A stretch of DNA of 36,691 nucleotides from Quadrisphaera sp. (GCA_029257185.1 JARICT010000156.1:1-36691); one strand, 5' to 3'. Positions 24,563 through 33,497 are shown, numbered from the stretch's first letter. The notes: generated from the letters alone by a model not told the origin. Numbers and translations: made by a program.

Positions 24563-25878
24563 GACGCGCACGGGAGGTCGACGTGGAGCCGGGTGGGTCC
24601 GCCCGGCGGGCTGAGCAGGCTCAGCGAGCCGTCGACGCCCGCGACCCGCTGGCCCAGCCCGGCCAGGCCCCCGCCCGCAGCCGACGTCGCCCCGCCGCGC
24701 CCGTCGTCCTCGACGAGCAGGTGGAGGCGGTCCCCGAGCCGGTCGACCACCACGCGCGCCCGGCCGGCCCCGGAGTGACGGGTCACGTTGGTGAGCGCCT
24801 CGGCGACGACGAAGTACGCCGTGGCCTCCACGGTCGGGGAGCACCGGTCCTTCGCGCCCGGGGCGACGTCCACGCTCACGGGCACGGGGCAGCGGGCCGC
24901 CAGCGCGGAGAGAGCGGCGTCGAGCCCGCGGTCGGTGAGCACGGCGGGGTGGATGCCGCGGGCGAGGTCCCGCAGCTCGGCCACCGCGGCCTTCGCCTCG
25001 CCGTGGGCGAGAGCCACCAGCTCGCGGGCCCGCGGTGAGGCGCCCTCGTCGTCCTCCAGCGTGCTGGACGCCATGCCGAGGGTGACGGCGAGGGCCACGA
25101 GCCGCTGCTGGGCGCCGTCGTGCAGGTCCCGCTCGATGCGCCGGCGCTCCGCGTCGGCGGCGTCGACCGCGGCCTGTCGGGTGGCGGTCAGGGCGGCGAC
25201 CCGCCGGTCCAGGACCGCGGTGCGGCTCGCCCCGAGCAGCACGCGGGCCAGCGCCGTGTCGGCCCGCGCGCACCCCGACGCCGCGAGCAGCGCCGCCGGC
25301 ACCAGGAGCACGCCGGCGAGCACGGCCGCGGCGCTCCAGAGCGTGCTGGCCAGCAGGGCCGTCAGGGCCGGCGCGTCGGGCCCGGCGACCGTCCCCGCCC
25401 ACAGCGGGGTGGTGACGAGCACCAGAGCGGCTGACCACAGGCCCACGACCACGAGCGTCCACACCAGACCCAGCAGCGGCACCAGGAGGATCCACGCGAG
25501 CGCGCGCCACGTCGCGCCGTCGGCCACGACCCACCCGGCGCGCTGCCACACCGTGCCCTCGCCGATCGCCGCAGGGGCCGTGACGTCCTCGCGCAGCACC
25601 GCGGCGAAGCGGGCGCGCTCGACCGCCGCCACGGCCCGGGCGCCCACCAGCACCCCGAAGAGCACCACGGCTCCGACGAGGAAGGCCGACAGCCCCGAGA
25701 TCCCGAGCGCCAGGAGCAGCCAGGCCACGGTGGCGAGGAGCCCGCCCCACAGCAGGTCCAGCACCACGTGCGCGGTGCCGGCGAGGCCCCTGGTGACGAC
25801 GCGCCCCGCGCCGGTGAGGAGGCGGCGCGGCGGGGCGGCGGTGATCGCTGCGGCCTGCGGTGGCGCGATGGTGCTCAT
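24559..25878 (-). CDS. Sensor histidine kinase, HisKA_3 (NarL-cognate) type
   Basis: 439 residues. Four to five membrane helices in the first 215 residues (LLWGGLLATVAWLLLALGI, FLVGAVVLFGVLVGA, ILLVPLLGLVWTLVVVGLW, LLASTLWSAAAVLAGVLLVP) with little extracytoplasmic sequence, so it probably senses within the membrane. The dimerisation/phosphoacceptor box ERRRIERDLHDGAQQRLVAL has H253, and the ATPase domain shows EALTNVTRHSGAGRARVVV and DDGRGG followed by GLGQRVAGVDGS. The domain of unknown membrane region resembles the sensor-domain kinases found next to DUF4097 proteins. The ATG at 25878 has only a weak AGGGTGG upstream; CAGGGT is six bases before it. Divergent from the cation transporter gene. 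Confidence 0.92.
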   Translation of the reverse strand: MSTIAPPQAAAITAAPPRRLLTGAGRVVTRGLAGTAHVVLDLLWGGLLATVAWLLLALGISGLSAFLVGAVVLFGVLVGARAVAAVERARFAAVLREDVTAPAAIGEGTVWQRAGWVVADGATWRALAWILLVPLLGLVWTLVVVGLWSAALVLVTTPLWAGTVAGPDAPALTALLASTLWSAAAVLAGVLLVPAALLAASGCARADTALARVLLGASRTAVLDRRVAALTATRQAAVDAADAERRRIERDLHDGAQQRLVALAVTLGMASSTLEDDEGASPRARELVALAHGEAKAAVAELRDLARGIHPAVLTDRGLDAALSALAARCPVPVSVDVAPGAKDRCSPTVEATAYFVVAEALTNVTRHSGAGRARVVVDRLGDRLHLLVEDDGRGGATSAAGGGLAGLGQRVAGVDGSLSLLSPPGGPTRLHVDLPCAS

Positions 25879-25935
25879 GGCGCCACCCTGGCAGCGCGCC
25901 GGGGCGGTGCGCCATGACGCCACCGGGGCGCGTCG

Positions 25936-25967
25936 GGCGGGGGATACCCCCCTGCCGCGACCGGTCG
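25936..25967. promoter_or_regulatory. Possible operator between the kinase operon and the cation transporter
   Basis: GGCGGGGGATACCCCCCTGCC (25936-25956) is an imperfect inverted repeat of G and C tracts around ATA. It is followed by the perfect palindrome CGACCGGTCG (25958-25967). The G/C-tract form recalls metal-sensor (CsoR-like) operators, and a metal transporter gene lies 73 bases downstream; the link is inference. Confidence 0.35.
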
Positions 25968-26039
25968 GCGGCACACTGTCCGCCGCGGCGTCACCGGCGC
26001 GTCGTCCCGACCGGGAAGCACTGACGAGAGAGAGCCCCC

Positions 26040-26963
26040 GTGGCCCACGGCAGCACCACCGCGATCTACGCCGCGCTCGGCGCCAACCTCGGCATCGCCG
26101 TGACGAAGTTCGGGGCGTTCGCCCTGACCGGGGCGTCCTCGATGCTCGCCGAGGGCGTGCACTCGGTGGCGGACTCCGCGAACCAGGCCCTGCTGCTCCT
26201 CGGCGGCAAGCGCGCGCGCCGCGCGGCGACCCCCGAGCACCCCTTCGGCTTCGGGCGCGAGCGCTACGTCTACGGCTTCGTCGTCTCGGTCGTGCTCTTC
26301 ACCGTCGGCGGGCTGTTCGCGCTCTACGAGGCGTACCACAAGTGGCAGGAGCCGGAGGGCATCACGTCGTGGCAGTGGGTGCCGGTCACGGTCCTGCTGG
26401 TGGCGATCGTCCTGGAGGGTCTGTCCTTCCGCACCGCGCTCAAGGAGACCAACGCGGTGCGCGGCGACCAGTCGCTCGTGGCCTTCGTCCGCCACGCCAG
26501 GGCGCCGGAGCTGCCCATCGTCCTGCTCGAGGACTTCGGCGCGCTCGTCGGCCTGGTGCTGGCGCTCGCCGGGGTCAGCCTCACCCTGCTCACCGGCGAC
26601 GGCCGCTTCGACGCCGCCGGCACCGCCTGCATCGGCGTGCTCCTCGTGGTCATCGCCGTGGTGCTGGCGATCGAGATGAAGTCGCTGCTCATCGGCGAGA
26701 GCGCGGTCGCGGCGCACCGCCGCGCCATCGAGGACGCCCTGCCCGGTGACGGCGTGGACGGCGTCATCCACCTGCGGACCCTGCACCTCGGCCCGGAGGA
26801 GCTGCTCGTCGCGGCCAAGATCGCCGTCCCCTCCGCGGAGAGCGCGGACGAGGTGGCCGACGCGATCGACGCCGCCGAGGCCCGGGTGCGTGCCGCCGTG
26901 CCGATCGCCCGCGTCATCTACCTCGAGCCCGACGTCCGCCGGACCGCACCTACCCCGCGCTGA
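26040..26963 (+). CDS. Cation diffusion facilitator family transporter
   Basis: 307-residue inner-membrane antiporter, likely exporting zinc or another divalent metal in exchange for protons. Six helices are discernible; helix 2 has the metal-site motif EGVHSVADSANQ and helix 5 the partner LLEDFGALVGLVLALAG, where the usual HD pair reads ED, as in the ZnT9-like subgroup. The cytoplasmic C-terminal domain (about 215-300: IHLRTLHLGPEELLVAAKIAVP) has the ferredoxin-like fold used for dimerisation. GTG at 26040 follows GAGAGAGAG as ribosome binding site. It is single, with a strong hairpin terminator behind it. In Streptomyces a cation transporter also sits just before sahH (from memory), so this neighbour is ancestral. 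Confidence 0.92.
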   Translation: MAHGSTTAIYAALGANLGIAVTKFGAFALTGASSMLAEGVHSVADSANQALLLLGGKRARRAATPEHPFGFGRERYVYGFVVSVVLFTVGGLFALYEAYHKWQEPEGITSWQWVPVTVLLVAIVLEGLSFRTALKETNAVRGDQSLVAFVRHARAPELPIVLLEDFGALVGLVLALAGVSLTLLTGDGRFDAAGTACIGVLLVVIAVVLAIEMKSLLIGESAVAAHRRAIEDALPGDGVDGVIHLRTLHLGPEELLVAAKIAVPSAESADEVADAIDAAEARVRAAVPIARVIYLEPDVRRTAPTPR

Positions 26964-26971
26964 GCGCGCCC

Positions 26972-27009
26972 CGCCCCACCGCGTCTCGCGCTCGAGACGC
27001 GGTGGGGCG
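26972..27009. terminator. Perfect 17-bp hairpin, probably a bidirectional terminator
   Basis: CGCCCCACCGCGTCTCG pairs completely with CGAGACGCGGTGGGGCG around a CGCT loop, nine bases after the transporter stop. There is no U-tract, as is common for actinobacterial hairpin terminators. Confidence 0.8.
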
Positions 27010-27060
27010 GGGTGCGTATGACGCGGACGAGCGGCGGGTCGCGTCGGAGACCGGCCGGTG

Positions 27061-27089
27061 TTGACCTCGGGGGCTACCCTGGGTGATCC
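27061..27089 (+). promoter_or_regulatory. Candidate promoter of sahH
   Basis: TTGACC (27061-27066), 17 bases, TGATCC (27084-27089). The -35 is good and the -10 weak; an alternative -10 TACCCT sits at 27075. The roughly 160-base leader to the sahH start is C/G-rich; I see no SAH-riboswitch consensus in it. Confidence 0.4.
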
Positions 27090-27252
27090 GGCGTCGGCGA
27101 CGACCACGGGCCCAGACGGGCCGCGCCGGGCTGCGCTCCGCGACGAGGTCTCCTGCTGATCGGCCACCGGCTCACGTTCCCGTGCCCGACAGCGACCGCA
27201 CCTCTCCCCGTGCTGCGCGCCCCCTCGACGCCACCCACCGGAAGGTTCCCCC

Positions 27253-28755
27253 ATGACCACCAGCCCCACCGCTGCGCCCGCCGCCACCGTGACCCGCGTC
27301 GGCGACCTCGGGTTCGCGGTCGCCGACCTCTCGCTCGCCGAGCCCGGCCGCCACCAGGTGCGCCTGGCCGAGCACGAGATGCCCGGCCTCATGGCGCTGC
27401 GCGAGGAGTACGGCGACTCGCGCCCCCTCGCCGGCGCGCGCATCACCGGGTCCCTCCACATGACGGTCCAGACCGCCGTGCTCATCGAGACCCTCGTCGC
27501 GCTCGGCGCCGACGTCCGGTGGGCCAGCTGCAACATCTTCTCCACCCAGGACGAGGCCGCCGCGGCCGTCGTCGTCGGCCCGCCGGCCAGCGGCGGGACC
27601 GTGGAGGCGCCGGCCGGCATCCCGGTCTTCGCCTGGAAGGGCGAGAGCCTCACCGAGTACTGGTGGTGCACCGAGCAGGCCCTCGACTGGGGGACCGACG
27701 GCGACGCGCGCGGTCCGAACCTCATCCTCGACGACGGCGGTGACGCGACGATGCTCGTCCACGACGGGGTCCGGTTCGAGAAGGCCGGCGCCGTGCCGGG
27801 CGACACCGAGGAGGACTCCGACGAGTACCGGGTGGTCCTGGCCACCCTGCGCCGCACGCTCGCCGAGGACGACCAGCGGTGGACGCGCATCGCCGCCGGC
27901 ATCCAGGGCGTCTCCGAGGAGACCACCACCGGGGTCATGCGGCTCTACCAGCTGTTCGAGCGTGACGAGCTGCTCTTCACCGCCATCAACGTCAACGACT
28001 CGGTGACCAAGTCGAAGTTCGACAACAAGTACGGGGTCCGCCACTCCCTCGTGGACGGCCTCAACCGCGCCACCGACGTGCTCATCGGCGGCAAGGTCGC
28101 GGTCGTGTGCGGGTACGGCGACGTCGGCAAGGGCAGCGCCGAGTCCCTGCGCGGCCAGGGCGCCCGGGTCATCGTCACCGAGATCGACCCGATCTGCGCG
28201 CTGCAGGCGGCCATGGACGGCTACCAGGTCGCCCGCCTCGAGGACGTGCTGCCCGAGGCCGACCTGGTCATCACCGCCACCGGCAACCGCGACGTCGTCA
28301 CCACCGACCACCTCTCCTCGATGAAGAACACGGCCATCGTCGGCAACGTCGGCCACTTCGACAACGAGATCGACATCGCCGGGCTCGCCAAGGTGCCGGG
28401 CGTCGTCCGCACCGAGATCAAGCCGCAGGTCCACGAGTGGCGGTTCGCCGACGGGCGCTCGATCATCGTGCTGTCCGAGGGGCGCCTGCTGAACCTCGGC
28501 AACGCCACGGGCCACCCCAGCTTCGTGATGTCGGCCTCCTTCGCCAACCAGGTCATCGCCCAGGTCGAGCTGTTCACCCGGGCGCAGGAGTACCCCCTGG
28601 GCGTGCACCGCCTGCCGAAGCACCTCGACGAGAAGGTCGCGCGCGACCACCTCGACGCGCTCGGGGTGCGCCTGACCGAGCTCACGAAGACCCAGGCCCA
28701 GTACCTGGGTCTCGACGCCGACGGGCCCTACAAGTCCGAGCACTACCGCTACTGA
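27253..28755 (+). CDS. sahH: Adenosylhomocysteinase
   Basis: Hydrolyses S-adenosylhomocysteine to adenosine and homocysteine, relieving product inhibition of methyltransferases. The 500 residues contain the substrate region [20 protein letters not shown] and [13 protein letters not shown], the catalytic block [14 protein letters not shown], the NAD-binding GYGDVGKG (from 287) and the invariant C-terminus PYKSEHYRY that reaches into the partner subunit's NAD site. ATG start with GGAAGG ribosome binding site eight bases upstream. It has its own promoter region and a 16-bp terminator hairpin behind, so it is a single-gene unit ahead of mtrA, as in mycobacteria. Confidence 0.98.
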   Translation: MTTSPTAAPAATVTRVGDLGFAVADLSLAEPGRHQVRLAEHEMPGLMALREEYGDSRPLAGARITGSLHMTVQTAVLIETLVALGADVRWASCNIFSTQDEAAAAVVVGPPASGGTVEAPAGIPVFAWKGESLTEYWWCTEQALDWGTDGDARGPNLILDDGGDATMLVHDGVRFEKAGAVPGDTEEDSDEYRVVLATLRRTLAEDDQRWTRIAAGIQGVSEETTTGVMRLYQLFERDELLFTAINVNDSVTKSKFDNKYGVRHSLVDGLNRATDVLIGGKVAVVCGYGDVGKGSAESLRGQGARVIVTEIDPICALQAAMDGYQVARLEDVLPEADLVITATGNRDVVTTDHLSSMKNTAIVGNVGHFDNEIDIAGLAKVPGVVRTEIKPQVHEWRFADGRSIIVLSEGRLLNLGNATGHPSFVMSASFANQVIAQVELFTRAQEYPLGVHRLPKHLDEKVARDHLDALGVRLTELTKTQAQYLGLDADGPYKSEHYRY

Positions 28756-28792
28756 GGCCTCGAGCGCGCCCGCGCTCGCGACCTGCGCCGCC

Positions 28793-28828
28793 ACGGAGGG
28801 CTCCCGCGTGCTCGCGGGAGCCCTCCGT
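28793..28828. terminator. Perfect 16-bp hairpin after sahH
   Basis: ACGGAGGGCTCCCGCG pairs completely with CGCGGGAGCCCTCCGT around a TGCT loop, 37 bases after the sahH stop. No U-tract. It ends only 15 bases before the mtrA -10 candidate. Confidence 0.85.
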
Positions 28829-28855
28829 CGTCGGTGCGGGTGAGAGGATCGGGGG

Positions 28856-29557
28856 GTGAGGGGACGCGTGCTCGTGGTCGACGACGACTCCGCGCTGGCC
28901 GAGATGATCAGCATCACGCTCGGCGCCGAGGGCATGGAGGTCACCGTCTGCCCCGACGGCCCGTCGGCCCTGGAGGCCCTGCGCCGCACCCGCCCCGACG
29001 TGGTCCTGCTCGACCTCATGCTGCCCGGCATGGACGGCTTCGAGGTCTGCCGGCGCATCCGCGCGGAGTCGATGGTCCCGGTGGTGATGCTCACCGCGCG
29101 CTCCGACACCGGCGACGTCGTGCGCGGCCTGGAGGTGGGCGCCGACGACTACGTGCCCAAGCCCTTCAAGCCCAAGGAGCTGGTGGCGCGCGTGCGCGCC
29201 CGGTTGCGGCGCGACACGACGGGCCCGGCGCAGGCGGGCGCCGAGACCCCGCCCGAGCACCTGTCCGTGGCCGGGGTCAGCATCGACGTGCCCGGCCACG
29301 CCGTGCGCCGCGGTGACGCCTCGCTCCAGCTCACCCCGCTGGAGTTCGACCTCCTGGTCGCCCTGGCGCGGCGCCCCGGCCAGGTATTCACCCGCGAGCA
29401 GCTCCTCGAGCAGGTCTGGGGCTACCGCCACGCCGGGGACACCCGGCTCGTCAACGTCCACGTCCAGCGGCTGAGGGCGAAGGTCGAGGTCGACCCCGAG
29501 AACCCCGAGGTGGTCCTGACGGTGCGGGGGGTCGGCTACAAAGCAGGACAGCAGTGA
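28856..29557 (+). CDS. mtrA: OmpR-type response regulator MtrA
   Basis: DNA-binding output of the MtrAB two-component system, which in actinobacteria controls cell wall, division and osmotic genes. 233 residues: receiver domain with VLVVDDDSALAEMI, phospho-acceptor D53 in VVLLDLMLPGMDG, VMLTARSD and the conserved lysine in YVPKPFKPKELVAR, then a winged-helix domain with LTPLEFDLLVALARRPGQVFTREQLLEQVWGY and NVHVQRLRAKVE. GTG start at 28856; GAGGAT (28844-28849) just upstream can be read as a ribosome binding site or as a -10 for a leaderless transcript. The stop overlaps the mtrB start as GTGA, coupling the pair. Confidence 0.97.
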   Translation: MRGRVLVVDDDSALAEMISITLGAEGMEVTVCPDGPSALEALRRTRPDVVLLDLMLPGMDGFEVCRRIRAESMVPVVMLTARSDTGDVVRGLEVGADDYVPKPFKPKELVARVRARLRRDTTGPAQAGAETPPEHLSVAGVSIDVPGHAVRRGDASLQLTPLEFDLLVALARRPGQVFTREQLLEQVWGYRHAGDTRLVNVHVQRLRAKVEVDPENPEVVLTVRGVGYKAGQQ

Positions 29558-31572
29558 GCGAGCGCCCGCCCCGGCGGCGGACCACCACCTCCCCTCCGGC
29601 CGGCCCGTCGAGACCGCCCGTCCCGCGTCGCCGCACCGCCGCGAGCGACCTGGCCGCGCTGCGCCGCGGGCTCGGCCGCAGGTGGGCGTCGCTGCGGGCC
29701 AGCGCGGCCGGGCTGCGCGGTGCCGGTGCCGGTGCCGGTGCCGACCGGTCGTCGCACCAGCACCCCGACCAGCACCCCGACCAGCGCCCCGACCATCACG
29801 CTGACCGATCCTCCGACCAGCACCCCGGCGCTGTCTGGCACCGGTGGCGCCGCCGGCTGCGCACCGCCGGTGACGTCGCCCGGACCCCGGTCGCGGCGAC
29901 GGCGTCGCTGCTGGGGCGCTCCCTCCAGGTGCGGGTCGTCGCGACGACCGTGCTCCTCGGGCTCGTCGCCGTGACGGGGGTGGGGCTCGTCCTCGGTGAG
30001 GAGATCAGCCAGCGCCTCCTGGACGGGCGGCGGGACCAGGCCACGGCGCAGGCGGCCCGGGGCGCCGTCACGGCCCAGCAGGGGTTCACCAGCGCCAACA
30101 TCGAGTCCGCGACCGACGTGCGCTCCATCGCCGTGAACCTCGTCGACACCCTGGAGAAGACGGGCTCCGACGGAGACGTCACCGTGCTGCTCCTGCGCCC
30201 GCCCGGGAAGTCGACGTTCGACGACCTCGCCGGCGGCAGCGGGGTCACCCCGGCCGAGGTGCCCGCCGACCTGCGCGAGGCGGTGCGCTCGACGGACGAG
30301 CAGCGCTCGCGCTCCATCGGGTTGACGCGGGACGGGGACGTGGTGCCCGCCCTGGCGGTGGGCCAGGTCGTGCAGGTCCCGATCGTCGGCACCTACGAGC
30401 TCTACTTCGTCTTCGACCTCTCGCCCCAGCAGTCCACCCTGGACGCGGTCCAGCGCGTCCTGCTCATCGGGGCGATCGCGCTGGTGCTGCTCGTCGGGGC
30501 CGTCGCCGCTCTCGTCGCCCGGCAGGTGGTGCGCCCGGTCCGCGCGGCCGCCGCCGTGGCGCAGCGCCTCGCCGCGGGCGACCTCGAGCAGCGCATGGAC
30601 GTGCAGGGGCAGGACGACCTCGCACGCCTGGCGCGGTCCTTCAACGCCATGGCCGCCAGCATCGGCGACCAGATCACCCGCCTCGAACAGCTCGGGGCGC
30701 TGCAGCAGCGCTTCGTCTCCGACGTCAGCCACGAGCTGCGCACACCGCTCACGACCATCCGGATGGCGGGGGAGCTCCTCTACGAGTCGCGCGGCGACTT
30801 CCCGCCGGCCCTCGCCCGGTCCGCCGAGCTGCTCAACAGCCAGGTCGACCACTTCGAGGACCTCCTGGCCGACCTGCTGGAGATCAGCCGCCACGACGCC
30901 GGGGCCGCCGTCCTCGACGTCGAGGCGCTCGACCTCCGAGGCGTCGTGGCCGGTGTCGTGGAGCAGACGGCGCCGATCGCGGCGGCCCGGCGCGTCCCCC
31001 TCGAGCTGGAGACGTCCGGTGAGGCGTGCGTGGCGGAGGTGGACCGGCGCCGGGTGGAGCGGGTCGTGCGCAACCTCCTGGGCAACGCCATCGCCCACGG
31101 CCGGGAGCGACCGGTGACGGTGACGGTCGGAGGCGACGACGACTCCGTCGCCGTCCGTGTCAGGGACCGCGGGGTCGGTCTCACGGCCGCGCAGAGCCGG
31201 CGGGTCTTCGACCGCTTCTGGCGCGCGGAACCCTCCCGCGGGCGCGTCGAGGGAGCCGGGGGCAGCTCCGGCGGGACCGGCCTGGGCCTCGCCATCTCCC
31301 GGGAGGACGCCCTGCTGCACTCCGGGCGCCTCGACGTGTGGGGCGCCCTCGGGGAGGGCTCCTGCTTCGTCCTCACGCTGCCCCGGGTCGCGGGGGGACC
31401 GCTGGTCTCCCTGCCGCTCGCGGCCAGCCCCGAGCCACCGGACCGCTCGTCGGCGCAGCCGCTCCTCGGCGCCCTGCCCGGGGCCGGGTCGGGCGCCGGG
31501 TCGGGCGCGGGGTCCGGAGCCACGGCGGGGGCCTCGACCGGCGGGGCGCTCGCGGACCGGGAGGCGCCGTGA
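29554..31572 (+). CDS. mtrB: Sensor histidine kinase MtrB
   Basis: Membrane kinase that phosphorylates MtrA. 672 residues: a long cytoplasmic N-terminal arm (1-125) containing GAGAGA and His/Pro/Asp/Gln repeats, first helix near 130-150 (VVATTVLLGLVAVTGVGLVLG), an extracytoplasmic sensor region, second helix near 302-325 (VLLIGAIALVLLVGAVAALVA), HAMP domain, HisKA box SDVSHELRTPLTTIRMAGELL with H393, and the ATPase domain with RNLLGNAIAHG, DRGVGL and GTGLGLAISRE. A Gly/Ala/Ser-rich tail follows the catalytic core. GTG start inside the mtrA stop; its own stop overlaps lpqB in the same way. Confidence 0.96.
   Translation: MSERPPRRRTTTSPPAGPSRPPVPRRRTAASDLAALRRGLGRRWASLRASAAGLRGAGAGAGADRSSHQHPDQHPDQRPDHHADRSSDQHPGAVWHRWRRRLRTAGDVARTPVAATASLLGRSLQVRVVATTVLLGLVAVTGVGLVLGEEISQRLLDGRRDQATAQAARGAVTAQQGFTSANIESATDVRSIAVNLVDTLEKTGSDGDVTVLLLRPPGKSTFDDLAGGSGVTPAEVPADLREAVRSTDEQRSRSIGLTRDGDVVPALAVGQVVQVPIVGTYELYFVFDLSPQQSTLDAVQRVLLIGAIALVLLVGAVAALVARQVVRPVRAAAAVAQRLAAGDLEQRMDVQGQDDLARLARSFNAMAASIGDQITRLEQLGALQQRFVSDVSHELRTPLTTIRMAGELLYESRGDFPPALARSAELLNSQVDHFEDLLADLLEISRHDAGAAVLDVEALDLRGVVAGVVEQTAPIAAARRVPLELETSGEACVAEVDRRRVERVVRNLLGNAIAHGRERPVTVTVGGDDDSVAVRVRDRGVGLTAAQSRRVFDRFWRAEPSRGRVEGAGGSSGGTGLGLAISREDALLHSGRLDVWGALGEGSCFVLTLPRVAGGPLVSLPLAASPEPPDRSSAQPLLGALPGAGSGAGSGAGSGATAGASTGGALADREAP
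29719..29820 (+). repeat. Coding tandem repeats in the mtrB N-terminal arm
   Basis: Four GGTGCC hexamers (29719-29742, coding Gly-Ala) are followed by five 12-base units related to CACCCCGACCAG (29761-29820), coding H/R-P-D-Q/H-type tetrapeptides. The first two 12-mers are identical and later ones drift. Confidence 0.85.
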
Positions 31573-33446
31573 GCCGCCGCCGCGCCCGCGGCCGGTGGGC
31601 GGGGGCCGTCGCGGCGGTGGCGCTCGCCGTCACCGCCGCAGGGTGTGCCTCCCTGCCGGTGAGCGGGCCGGTGCGCGAGGGCGTCGGCGCCGGGGCGGAC
31701 GCGCGCCGCGACGTGGTCGTCGACCCCGTGGGGCCCCTGCCCGGCGCCGGCCCCCGCGCGCAGGTCAGGGGGTTCCTGTCCGCCGCGGTCGGGGTCGAGG
31801 ACAACTTCGACGCCGCGCGCTCCTACCTCACCGAGGACACCGCGCCGACGTGGCGGCCCTCCGCGCGCCTGCACGTGGTGCGCCTGGCCGGACGCGACAT
31901 CACCCTCTCCCAGGACGGCGCGAGCCTCGAGGGGCCGCCAGAGGGCCCGGCCGAGGGCTCGGGAGAGCCAGGGGGTTCGGGCGGGATCGGCGACGACGTC
32001 GCCGACCCCGCCGGAGGACCGGTGCTCGCGCGCGTGAGGGCCGAGTCCGTCGCGGTCGTCGACGCGCACGGCGTCTACACCGCCCAGCCCGCCGGTGAGG
32101 TGGTGACCGAGGAGCTGACGCTCGTGCGGGAGAGGGGTCAGTGGCGCATCGGCGAGGTCCCCGACCAGGTGTTCGTCGTCGAGACCGACTTCGCCCTCGG
32201 GTGGGACGCCCGCAGCCTGTGGTTCCCGGACCCGGCCGGCGGCGCCCTCGTCCCCGAGGTGCGGTGGTTCGCCGACCGGGAGTCGCTGCCCACCGAGGCC
32301 GTCACCGAGCTGCTGCGCGGCCCGTCCTCCTGGCTGCTCCCGGCGGTCCGGCGCAGCGGGGCCCGGCCCAGGCTGTCCTCGGCGTCGGTCGTCGTCGAGG
32401 CCAGGACGGCCCGGGTGGACCTGGAGAAGGACGTCCTGGACGCGGACCTGGCCACGCGCGGCCTCCTGGTCGCCTCGATCGAGGCGACCCTCAGGGGGTT
32501 GCCCCGGGTCGGCAGCGTCATCGTCACCGCCGGCGGAGGGCGGCTCAGCGCCCCCACGCCGGCTGCCCTGCCGACCTCGGACGTCCCCGTGGACCCGTCG
32601 CCGGTGCTGCTGCGCGGCGGCCAGCCGGTGCGCTGGCAGGAGGACGGGTCCCTCGTCCCTCCCGCCGGGGTGCAGACGCAGGGGCGCGCCCTGTCCGAGC
32701 CGGCTCTCGCCCTCGGCGCCGAGCCGGCGCTGGCCGCCCTCGCGGACGGCGGGACCACCCTGCTGCGGTGGCCTGCGGGAACAGAAACCCGGGAGGGAGA
32801 GGTGGTGGCGAGCGCCGCTGCGCCGGCGCGCCTGACGCCACCGTCCTTCGACGCCTACGGCTGGTTGTGGTCCACACCCACCCCGAGCGACGGGACGATC
32901 AGGGCGGTGGGCCCGGACGGGCGGGGTGCCAGCGTGGCAGCGCCGTGGCTCGACGGACGGACGCTCGTCTCCCTGCGGCCCTCCCGGGAAGGCGCACGAG
33001 CGCTGGTGGCCTCCGTGGGCGTCCCTGCGCGGGGGGTCCGGGTGGACATCGTCGGACTGCGCCGTGACGCGGCCGGCGCGCCGCAGGAGCTGGTGGGCGG
33101 CGAGGGCGCCCCGTCGGTGACGCTCGCGTCGGTGGAGGACGCCGTGTGGATCGGCCCGTCGACCGCAGCCGTGCTGGGCGTGGGCGTGGCACGGTCGGGG
33201 ACAGGTGCGCCGGTGCGGCAGGTGCACACCCTCGCCGGGGGCGCGCTCGAGCCGGAGGGGGCACCGGGGGTCCCCTCGGGCCTGGGCCAGCCGGAGGCGC
33301 CGACGCTCGTCGCCCTGGCGGGCGGTGACGGGGAGAGCTCGATGCTGCTGGGGACGGCGGACGGGCGGGTCTTCCAGCGGGCCGGAGCGAGGTGGGTGCA
33401 GGTGACGAGCCTGGACGGCGCCGTGCAGCCGGCGTACGCGGGCTGA
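31569..33446 (+). CDS. lpqB: Lipoprotein LpqB, MtrB accessory protein
   Basis: Lipoprotein that modulates MtrAB signalling in mycobacteria and Streptomyces. 625 residues: signal peptide with basic start and hydrophobic core, lipobox ending AAGC with C26 as the lipidated residue, then a GerMN-like region (about 70-310: GFLSAAVGVEDNFDAARSYLTEDTAPTWRP, and a second copy around TEAVTELLRGPSSWLLPAVR) and a C-terminal beta-propeller-like LpqB domain. A variable Glu/Gly/Pro insert lies near 120-140. GTG start overlaps the mtrB stop (GTGA), completing the mtrA-mtrB-lpqB operon. Confidence 0.94.
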   Translation: MSRRRARGRWAGAVAAVALAVTAAGCASLPVSGPVREGVGAGADARRDVVVDPVGPLPGAGPRAQVRGFLSAAVGVEDNFDAARSYLTEDTAPTWRPSARLHVVRLAGRDITLSQDGASLEGPPEGPAEGSGEPGGSGGIGDDVADPAGGPVLARVRAESVAVVDAHGVYTAQPAGEVVTEELTLVRERGQWRIGEVPDQVFVVETDFALGWDARSLWFPDPAGGALVPEVRWFADRESLPTEAVTELLRGPSSWLLPAVRRSGARPRLSSASVVVEARTARVDLEKDVLDADLATRGLLVASIEATLRGLPRVGSVIVTAGGGRLSAPTPAALPTSDVPVDPSPVLLRGGQPVRWQEDGSLVPPAGVQTQGRALSEPALALGAEPALAALADGGTTLLRWPAGTETREGEVVASAAAPARLTPPSFDAYGWLWSTPTPSDGTIRAVGPDGRGASVAAPWLDGRTLVSLRPSREGARALVASVGVPARGVRVDIVGLRRDAAGAPQELVGGEGAPSVTLASVEDAVWIGPSTAAVLGVGVARSGTGAPVRQVHTLAGGALEPEGAPGVPSGLGQPEAPTLVALAGGDGESSMLLGTADGRVFQRAGARWVQVTSLDGAVQPAYAG

Positions 33447-33497
33447 CCCGTCCCCAGGCCCGCGAGGCGCGCTGGTCGTCGTCCACAGCCTCTCCAC

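Noticed and set aside
27090-27252. SAH riboswitch in the sahH leader
   Set aside because: The leader has GC-rich complementarity, but I could not find the conserved GAGGAGCG...TGC core or its pseudoknot partner.
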